Assembly (NCBI GenBank): GCA_002347755.1 | Contig: DDXT01000078.1 | Location: 1 to 40,865, forward strand | Length of the DNA stretch: 40,865 nt | Reading direction: 5' to 3' | From: Caryophanales bacterium UBA2253 | GTDB lineage: Bacteria; Bacillota_I; Bacilli_A; ML615J-28; CAG-698 | Shown here: one piece after another, positions 36,128-40,865 of the stretch | Numbering within the stretch: the first letter of the stretch is position 1 | Layout: every line of letters starts with the position of its first letter | Notes under the pieces: generated by a model | What the model was told of the DNA's origin: nothing | Database searches by the model: none | What the model saw: only the letters and a program-made list of their open reading frames with translations | Program-made: the position numbers and the translations under genes

Positions 36128-36355
36128 ATGGCAATAAAAATTTATCTTGAAGAGGCTTTGAAAAAGAAAAAAATGACCTCCAAAGAGTTGTGCGGTCTGA
36201 TTGGCATCACGGAAGCCAATCTGTCGATTCTGCGAAGCGGGAAAGCCAAAGGCGTTCGGTTTGCAACGATCAACAAGATCTGTCATTACTTGGAGTGCGA
36301 TGTTGGCGACATTTTGAAATTTGATGGTGAAATGGAGGAAACAAATGATGAGTAA
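36128..36355 (+). CDS. YozG-like XRE-family regulator
   Basis: A 75-residue Cro/C1-type HTH: LKKKKMTSKELCGLIGITEANLSILRSGKAKGVRFATINKICHYLECDVGDILKF. The NLSILRSGKAKGVRFxT recognition segment is the hallmark of the YozG group found beside DUF2975 genes. It begins nine bases after the membrane gene and overlaps the next gene's start by 11 bases. Likely controls its own operon; the operator may be the repeats at 35042-35087 (inference). Confidence 0.88.
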   Translation: MAIKIYLEEALKKKKMTSKELCGLIGITEANLSILRSGKAKGVRFATINKICHYLECDVGDILKFDGEMEETNDE

Positions 36356-37241
36356 AGCCAGAAAATTAACAATCCTCATTTTGATTCTTATGGGCGGCCT
36401 ATGGTTTTCCGGATGCCAATTGGCGCAGGAAACAATTCCGGAAGAAGACCATGAAACCGAACCGGATATGCTTTGCGGAGTGTATCTTACTTGGGAGAGT
36501 TTGCCGACTGCTTCCTTGAATGGTGGGCGGATATATGCTACCCAAATATCGGGGGATTTTCCTGACATAAACTTTGAATTCGAAGGGTATGAAGGAATTC
36601 CATTTTACATCGCAAAAATATATGGAGCTCCGGGAGACGGCGATGATTTCACTAAAACCGTTTCCGATGAGCATTCGTTTGGGTGCAACATCAACATTCA
36701 TGAAACTGAAAACGAGGACGGAACGAGTTTATATGAGCACTCTATATCGGGAAAGGTCCTGGTCAGCGAAGAGTTCTCGGGAGCGTTTTACTATAATGAG
36801 GTCTATGAAACCCCTGAAGGACTCATCTATATGACTTCGGGGGATTTGGGAACCAGCATCGGATCAAACGGAATAAAGGTGACAAAAACCTTATCTTCAA
36901 CTCTTGAATTTGAAGGGGAAACCCGAACCAACGTCTGTGAAATTGCTGTGGAATGCGTTGATCCCCTTCAACAAGCGATCATCAGGGAGATGAACGCGAA
37001 AAACCAATTGCTGTTTTCGACCGTCATTAACGAAGATGCCATTCCCGAAAACATTGCTTTGAATTCGGAAACGGCTTACGTGATTGTTGAAGAATATTAT
37101 TTGGACGAACAAGGCGGGCAGAAGATCATCCGTACCATCATGGATTACATCCCGGAGCAGGAATTGAAGTATGGTTACATCGTATTTGATGCCCATGGAA
37201 TTGCCACTTCCGAATTTGTCAGAATGAACAAATCTGCTTAG
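36345..37241 (+). CDS. Lipoprotein, unknown function
   Basis: A 298-residue predicted lipoprotein. Start ATG 36345 (or 36348) is placed by GGAGG at 36334-36338; in-frame starts from 36321 lack this spacing. The signal peptide KLTILILILMGGLWFSGC ends in a lipobox with Cys near residue 24. The mature part is acidic, with several beta-strand-like segments and no recognised domain. It is translationally coupled to the YozG-like gene (11-base overlap), so it is the third gene of the DUF2975-like operon. A terminator follows. Confidence 0.78.
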   Translation: MMSKARKLTILILILMGGLWFSGCQLAQETIPEEDHETEPDMLCGVYLTWESLPTASLNGGRIYATQISGDFPDINFEFEGYEGIPFYIAKIYGAPGDGDDFTKTVSDEHSFGCNINIHETENEDGTSLYEHSISGKVLVSEEFSGAFYYNEVYETPEGLIYMTSGDLGTSIGSNGIKVTKTLSSTLEFEGETRTNVCEIAVECVDPLQQAIIREMNAKNQLLFSTVINEDAIPENIALNSETAYVIVEEYYLDEQGGQKIIRTIMDYIPEQELKYGYIVFDAHGIATSEFVRMNKSA

Positions 37242-37255
37242 GGAAGTTTTGAATT

Positions 37256-37286
37256 AAACCGCAATCGTTTTTTTGCGGTTTTTTAT
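37256..37286 (+). terminator. Intrinsic terminator of the DUF2975-like operon
   Basis: A 9-bp stem AAACCGCAA/TTGCGGTTT around an 8-base loop, followed by a T-run. Confidence 0.88.
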
Positions 37287-37312
37287 TTGCTGATTGAAGA
37301 CGGTGATATAAT
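37284..37312 (+). promoter_or_regulatory. ridA promoter (extended -10)
   Basis: TATAAT (37307-37312) preceded by TGA, with only a poor -35 (TATTTG, 37284-37289) at 17 bases. AGGAGGT (37320-37326) is the ribosome site. Confidence 0.65.
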
Positions 37313-37333
37313 ATTGTCTAGGAGGTCAATGCC

Positions 37334-37711
37334 ATGAAAATCATCATTACTGAAAAAGCCCCAAAGGCCATTGGGCCTTACAGCCAAGGAGTTTTGACCG
37401 GAAAGACGCTTTATGTATCCGGACAGATCCCATTTGATCCGAAAACCATGCTACTGGTTTCCGAAGACATCAAAGATCAAACCAAACAATGTTTGGAAAA
37501 CATTCTGGCCATCGTTGAAGAAGCGGGAATGAAAAAGGAAAACATCGTTCGCTGCGGAGTGTTCATGACCAATCTGCAAAACTTCCAAGCCATGAACGAG
37601 ACCTACGCGACTTTCTTTGGGGATCACAAACCGACAAGGGCCGCCGTGGAAGTAAAGGCGCTTCCGAAGAACGTCCAAATCGAAATTGACGCCATTGCGG
37701 TCAAAGAATAA
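37334..37711 (+). CDS. ridA: RidA/YjgF-family enamine/imine deaminase
   Basis: RidA hydrolyses reactive enamine/imine intermediates released by PLP enzymes such as threonine dehydratase, preventing damage. The 125-residue length is standard. Family signatures are APKAIGPYSQGV near the N terminus, LYVSGQIPFDP, the RCGVFMTNLQNFQAMNETYA stretch with the conserved active-site arginine of the family lying in PTRAAVEVKALPKNVQIEIDAIA. It is monocistronic, with its own promoter and a strong terminator. A PLP lyase that could generate such intermediates is encoded in this window (19194), but a link is speculative. Confidence 0.95.
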   Translation: MKIIITEKAPKAIGPYSQGVLTGKTLYVSGQIPFDPKTMLLVSEDIKDQTKQCLENILAIVEEAGMKKENIVRCGVFMTNLQNFQAMNETYATFFGDHKPTRAAVEVKALPKNVQIEIDAIAVKE

Positions 37712-37721
37712 TTTATAATTT

Positions 37722-37750
37722 ACCATGGCTTTTTCGGCCATGGTTTTTTG
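37722..37750 (+). terminator. Intrinsic terminator of ridA
   Basis: A perfect 8-bp stem ACCATGGC/GCCATGGT with a 7-base loop, then six T. Confidence 0.92.
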
Positions 37751-37779
37751 TTGCAATTAAAACCAAATCGTGATATTAT
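37751..37779 (+). promoter_or_regulatory. Promoter of the XRE-bactofilin-like gene
   Basis: TTGCAA (37751-37756), a 17-base spacer and TATTAT (37774-37779) with TGA before it. Confidence 0.7.
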
Positions 37780-37794
37780 GCTTTTGAAATCAAT

Positions 37795-37809
37795 GCAAGC
37801 GTTGCTTGC
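37795..37809. promoter_or_regulatory. Candidate operator palindrome
   Basis: A perfect dyad GCAAGC-GTT-GCTTGC, about ten bases after the predicted transcription start. A half-site GCAAGC recurs at 37853-37858 before the ribosome site. The encoded XRE protein is the obvious candidate binder (autoregulation), by inference. Confidence 0.5.
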
Positions 37810-37894
37810 GTGAAAGTCGTGCCATTCAACCACCGCTTGATAGGAAATGCCTGCAAGCAATGTTAAAATCATGATTGTAAAGGAGGTTCTTTAC

Positions 37895-38596
37895 ATGAAC
37901 GACAAAACAATTTTAGGTTCAAACATCGTTCGGCTGAGAAAAGAAAAGGAATTGACGCAAGGCGATCTCGCGGATCAACTCTTTGTCTCTCATCAAGCCG
38001 TTAGTCAGTGGGAGCGGTCCGAGACCTTTCCCGATGTCTTTTTGCTTCCCGAACTCGCGAAAGTTTTAGGAGTCAGCCTTGATGAGTTGTTTGGAGGAGA
38101 AGGAACCAAGTCAGGGGTTGAACCAAAACCGGATGACAAGTTGCGGATGGTTCTTTTCATCGGGGACAAGATCATCAAGAGCCGGGATGTGGTTAGCCGG
38201 GCGGTTTCCGAAAACAGGATCGTTTTTGAATATGCCGGCGAAGCCTTGGCAGTTGAATGTTGGTCAGACATGATTTTAAACGGGAATGTGAAAGGCTCCA
38301 TCAATGCTGGCGATGACGTCACGGTTTTGGGATCGGTCGATGGCAGCATAAATTGCGGGGACGGGGCCACCATCAGCAAAGACGTTAACGGCAGCGTGAA
38401 CGCCGGCGATTCCGTCACTTGTGAGGGAAACATTGGCGGTCCCGTCAACGCCGGAGACGCCATTCGTTGCGAAGGCAACATCCAAGGCAATGTTTCGGCT
38501 GGGGATAACATCAACTGCGGCGGGAACATTCGCGGGAATGTCCGTTGTCAAGGAAGCATCCGCATCGAAGGAAGAATCATTTCCGAAGAAGAATGA
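37895..38596 (+). CDS. XRE regulator fused to bactofilin-like beta-repeat domain
   Basis: A 233-residue protein. Residues about 5-65 are a Cro/C1-type HTH (NIVRLRKEKELTQGDLADQL, HQAVSQWERSETFPDV). A linker of about 45 residues follows, then residues about 120-230 form a regular glycine-rich repeat: GNVKGSINAGDDV, GSVDGSINCGDGA, KDVNGSVNAGDSV, GNIGGPVNAGDAI, GNIQGNVSAGDNI, GNIRGNVRCQGSI. This pattern, a short strand every few residues with G/N/D turns, is that of bactofilin/polymer-forming beta-solenoids. Start ATG 37895 is set by AAGGAGGT; an in-frame ATG at 37847 lies upstream of that site. The cysteines recurring in several repeats (CGD, CEG, CGG) are notable. Possible self-assembling regulator; function unknown. 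Confidence 0.8.
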   Translation: MNDKTILGSNIVRLRKEKELTQGDLADQLFVSHQAVSQWERSETFPDVFLLPELAKVLGVSLDELFGGEGTKSGVEPKPDDKLRMVLFIGDKIIKSRDVVSRAVSENRIVFEYAGEALAVECWSDMILNGNVKGSINAGDDVTVLGSVDGSINCGDGATISKDVNGSVNAGDSVTCEGNIGGPVNAGDAIRCEGNIQGNVSAGDNINCGGNIRGNVRCQGSIRIEGRIISEEE

Positions 38597-38603
38597 TCAA
38601 GAG

Positions 38604-38634
38604 ACTATGTTTCGTTGTGAAACATAGTTTTTTT
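38604..38634 (+). terminator. Intrinsic terminator of the XRE-bactofilin-like gene
   Basis: A perfect 10-bp stem ACTATGTTTC/GAAACATAGT with a 5-base loop and seven T. Confidence 0.93.
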
Positions 38635-38652
38635 ATTGTAAGCTCTCCTAAT

Positions 38653-38681
38653 TTGACATTAACCACCGTCACTGATATAAT
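38653..38681 (+). promoter_or_regulatory. Consensus promoter of the glycosyltransferase/acyltransferase pair
   Basis: TTGACA (38653-38658), a 17-base spacer and TATAAT (38676-38681), with a TGA extended -10: a match at every element. Confidence 0.92.
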
Positions 38682-38718
38682 ACCCGTATTAAACCTTGAA
38701 AGAAAGTTGGATTGCATT

Positions 38719-39858
38719 ATGGTCATAACCATCGTCACGGATGTTTTGGGAGCCGAAAATAACGGAACCACCATTACGGCCAAACGTTTGATCGAGAACT
38801 TAAAAAAACGTGGGCATGTCGTAAAAGTCGTATCCCCCTGGGAAACCGATGAACCTGGGTATTACGGAGTCGGAAAAAGGAACTTTGGGATCTTCAACAA
38901 GTATGTAGCCAAAAACGGAGTGGTGCTGGCCAAAGTCAACAAAAAAATTTTGAGGGAAGCCATGACCGGAAGCGATGTCGTTCACATCATTCTGCCGTTC
39001 CAACTGGGGATCGCCGCCGAAAAAATTGCCAAGGAACTGAATATTCCAACCACCAGCGGTTTTCATTGTCAGGCCGAGAATGTCACCACGCATTTCGGAT
39101 TGCAAAACATCGAATTCATCAATCACTTCATTTACCGCCGTTTTTATCGCAAGTTTTACAAGCATCAGAAATTCGTCCATTGCCCTTCGCAGTTCATCGC
39201 GAAAGAATTACGAAAGAACGGATATGGCATGGATCTTCGGGTCATCTCCAACGGCGTTGTTGAAGATTTTCATCAAAAAGACGTCCTTAAACCTCAGGGC
39301 CTTGAGGATAAATACATCATTCTGACCATCGGACGTTTGGCTCATGAAAAACGTCATGATATTCTCATTGAAGCCATTAAACTATCCAAACACGAAAAAG
39401 ACATTCAATTGATCATTGCAGGTCTTGGCCCACTCGAAAAACAAACCAGACAATGGGGCGAGAGTTTGATCAACCGGCCGATCATCGGTTTCTATTTCAA
39501 AAAGGACTTAGTCGACATCATCAATTACGCGGATCTTTACGTTCATCCAGCTGATATTGAGATCGAATCCATCGCCTGCATCGAAGTCATTACCTGCGGA
39601 TTGGTCCCAATCATTTCGGACAGCCGGAAATCAGCCGCTAATTCCTTTGCTCTGTTGGAAGAGAATCTGTTCAAAGCCGGAAACGCCCTTGATTTAGCCA
39701 AAAAAATTGACTATTTTATTGATCATCCAGAAATAAAACAAAGCTTTCAAAAGAAATACTTTGATTATGCGAAACCGTTCCAAATCAATGTTTGTGTGGA
39801 TAAGATGGAAAAAATGTTCAATGACGCCATCGCCAAGCACAACAGTGAAACTGCATGA
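38719..39858 (+). CDS. GT4-family glycosyltransferase, probably glycolipid synthesis
   Basis: A 379-residue GT-B fold glycosyltransferase. The N-terminal domain starts MVITIVTDVLGAENNGTTIT, the acceptor-side Rossmann half seen in diacylglycerol glucosyltransferases. The C-terminal domain starts YIILTIGRLAHEKRHDILIEA (about 205), and the nucleotide-sugar-binding E-x7-E lies in IESIACIEVITCG (about 290-300). Basic amphipathic segments (YRRFYRKFYKHQK) suit membrane-surface association. ATG 38719 is chosen because an open-frame start at 38545 would run through the previous gene and terminator. It is coupled by an ATGA overlap to a PlsC-like acyltransferase, which points to membrane lipid or glycolipid synthesis. 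The sugar and acceptor are unknown. Confidence 0.85.
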   Translation: MVITIVTDVLGAENNGTTITAKRLIENLKKRGHVVKVVSPWETDEPGYYGVGKRNFGIFNKYVAKNGVVLAKVNKKILREAMTGSDVVHIILPFQLGIAAEKIAKELNIPTTSGFHCQAENVTTHFGLQNIEFINHFIYRRFYRKFYKHQKFVHCPSQFIAKELRKNGYGMDLRVISNGVVEDFHQKDVLKPQGLEDKYIILTIGRLAHEKRHDILIEAIKLSKHEKDIQLIIAGLGPLEKQTRQWGESLINRPIIGFYFKKDLVDIINYADLYVHPADIEIESIACIEVITCGLVPIISDSRKSAANSFALLEENLFKAGNALDLAKKIDYFIDHPEIKQSFQKKYFDYAKPFQINVCVDKMEKMFNDAIAKHNSETA

Positions 39859-40667
39859 AAAAAGTCGTTTACGGAACCGTCCGTTATTACGAAGACGAAG
39901 CGACCACGGATTTTTTGATCACGAAGATCAACCGACAAGTCACCATTGATGGCAACTATCGGTACCTGAATGAGAATTTGTTTTATAAGATTTTTTCATT
40001 TGTGCTATATTATTGCATCGCCATTCCGGTTTTACTGCTTATCACTTGGTTCAAAGGAATCAAAGTTTATGGCCGAAAAAACATCCGGGGTTTGAAAACC
40101 GGCTATGTCATGTACATCAACCATACGAATCCCATTGACGCCTTTTTGGCTCAAGTGCGTTATGCCCGGCCCCGCCGCGGTTACATCATCGCCAACAAAG
40201 ATGCCGTTTCAATCAAAGGCATCGGTTGGCTGGTAAAAGCCCTTGGAACTTTTCCCCTTCCCGACACCAAAATGGGATTGGTCAACCTGACCAAAGCCAT
40301 CGGCACCATCCTTTCAGACCGAAAAGTTCTGATCATCTATCCGGAAGCTCACGTTTGGAATTACTATACCGGGTTAAGACCTTTTCCGCTGACCAGTTTC
40401 AAATTCGCAGTCAACAACCATGTGCCGGCCGTCCCGGTGGCAGCAACCTATAGAAAACCAACCGGGCTTCTAAAAGATTACAAGCACCCGCGAATGCACG
40501 TTTATGTTGGGAAACCGATTTATGAAGATCTGAATCTGACAACTCAGGAGAACATTCAGAGGATGCATGATTTGACGGTCGAGTTCATTTTGGAGAAACT
40601 GAGAAACCCGGAAAACGTTGCCTTGTTCAATTATGTGAAAAAAGGGAATAGCGATTTTTCAGACTGA
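39855..40667 (+). CDS. PlsC-like 1-acylglycerol-3-phosphate acyltransferase family protein
   Basis: A 270-residue membrane acyltransferase. After a 40-residue N-terminal extension there is a hydrophobic anchor (about 44-66), then the catalytic NHTNPID (N89, H90, D95) and, at about 158-164, YPEAHVW in the place of the PEG block; the usual glycine is alanine here, as in several YihG/PlsC relatives. The ATG overlaps the glycosyltransferase stop by four bases. The last two codons and the stop lie within element copy B (from 40660), so the insertion has probably redefined the C terminus. Acts on a lipid acceptor, probably with the adjacent glycosyltransferase. Confidence 0.83.
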   Translation: MKKVVYGTVRYYEDEATTDFLITKINRQVTIDGNYRYLNENLFYKIFSFVLYYCIAIPVLLLITWFKGIKVYGRKNIRGLKTGYVMYINHTNPIDAFLAQVRYARPRRGYIIANKDAVSIKGIGWLVKALGTFPLPDTKMGLVNLTKAIGTILSDRKVLIIYPEAHVWNYYTGLRPFPLTSFKFAVNNHVPAVPVAATYRKPTGLLKDYKHPRMHVYVGKPIYEDLNLTTQENIQRMHDLTVEFILEKLRNPENVALFNYVKKGNSDFSD

Positions 40668-40826
40668 TGACAAACCCCATTTCCAAAGATGGGGTTCGTT
40701 TATTTTCCCACAACTTTCTTGAAATAACAAAAAAACACTTTTTTAGACTCGAAAAAGATATCTTTTTGGGGCCATTGTCCCATTTTATTACAAGAAAAAA
40801 TGAGCGTTGACTTTGTCAACGCTCTG
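40660..40826 (-). mobile_element. MITE-like short element, copy B (inverted)
   Basis: The reverse complement of 16271-16436, 167 bases, with about ten differences by eye. The ends are imperfect terminal inverted repeats CAGACTGATGACAAA (from 40660 inward) and CAGAGCGTTGACAAA (from 40826 inward, minus strand), 12 of 15 identical. It contains AACCCCAT/ATGGGGTT (40673-40696), the palindrome AAAAAGATATCTTTTT (40752-40767) and the GAGCGTTGAC hairpin (40802-40824). Unlike copy A, no direct duplication is seen at its borders within this window. The last 39 bases of the window, after the element, hold no gene I can support. Confidence 0.8.
40673..40706 (+). terminator. Terminator carried by element copy B (serves the acyltransferase)
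   Basis: An 8-bp stem AACCCCAT/ATGGGGTT with an 8-base loop, followed by CGTTTATTTT. It begins six bases after the acyltransferase stop. Confidence 0.75.
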
Positions 40827-40865
40827 AAACGGTTTGTAAAGCGGCTCTGTTAAATAACTGGGGGT

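Noticed and set aside
37895..38596. CRISPR-like or DNA tandem repeat array
   Set aside because: The repetition is at protein level with diverged codons; there are no regular identical DNA repeats with spacers. No CRISPR array was seen anywhere in the window.
38545..38718. Long N-terminal extension of the glycosyltransferase
   Set aside because: It would overlap the previous gene, a strong terminator and a consensus promoter; ATG 38719 yields the expected first beta-strand.

Overview
The window looks like a chromosomal segment from a Gram-positive-type bacterium (Bacillota, possibly near the Mollicutes: Acholeplasma, Izemoplasma or Erysipelotrichia-like lineages). The grounds are whiA, lgt, pcrA, ligA and uvrA neighbourhoods typical of Bacillota, a T-box riboswitch, sigma-A-type promoters (often with an extended -10 TGn), AGGAGG ribosome sites and lipobox lipoproteins. 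TGA is a normal stop and Trp is TGG, so this is not a UGA-Trp mycoplasma. The exact lineage is inference. Almost every gene lies on the + strand.

Layout. 85-2508: a tight tsaE-tsaB-rimI-tsaD operon (t6A tRNA modification plus an acetyltransferase). 2613-4457: a Big2/leucine-rich surface lipoprotein. 4649-12465: two membrane proteins, a 1469-residue coiled-coil protein and a B3/4-domain protein, running into glnS (12471-14114) and pcrA (14123-16255). 16256-18832: an accessory island holding a short terminal-inverted-repeat element (16271-16436), then an AT-rich two-gene module. Its first protein fuses a RibD-like zinc deaminase to a GHKL-ATPase-like domain, and its second ends in a winged helix; an imperfect direct repeat flanks the module. 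18871-20636: a tyrosine-type T-box leader controlling a tyrosine phenol-lyase/tryptophanase-family enzyme. 20718-23295: a PlsC-like acyltransferase with a zinc ribbon and a GltS-type transporter. 23398-32308: ligA, uvrA, a membrane protein, lgt, a HAD phosphatase, trxB and whiA, nearly all overlapping or touching. 32310-33875: a lone minus-strand XRE regulator, acpS, a small membrane protein and tRNA-Ser/tRNA-Glu. 34006-38596: regulators and small operons (AraC-GyrI, DUF2975/YozG-like pair with a lipoprotein, ridA, an XRE protein fused to a bactofilin-like repeat domain). 38719-40667: a glycosyltransferase/acyltransferase pair, probably for envelope lipids, closed by a second, inverted copy of the element (40660-40826).

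How parts work together. The tsa genes, glnS, the B3/4 protein and the tRNAs serve translation; pcrA, ligA and uvrA serve DNA repair; lgt matures the lipoproteins encoded here; acpS, the two PlsC-like proteins and the glycosyltransferase serve lipid synthesis. pcrA and ligA are usually neighbours in Bacillota; here about 7 kb of accessory genes separates them.

Most notable: (1) the deaminase-GHKL plus winged-helix module, a candidate for an undescribed nucleotide-sensing or defence system; (2) the pair of about 166-bp inverted elements with terminal inverted repeats and built-in terminators, one copy flanked by an exact-edge 20-bp duplication of a stem-loop; (3) a Tyr-specifier T-box placed before an enzyme normally regarded as tyrosine-degrading.
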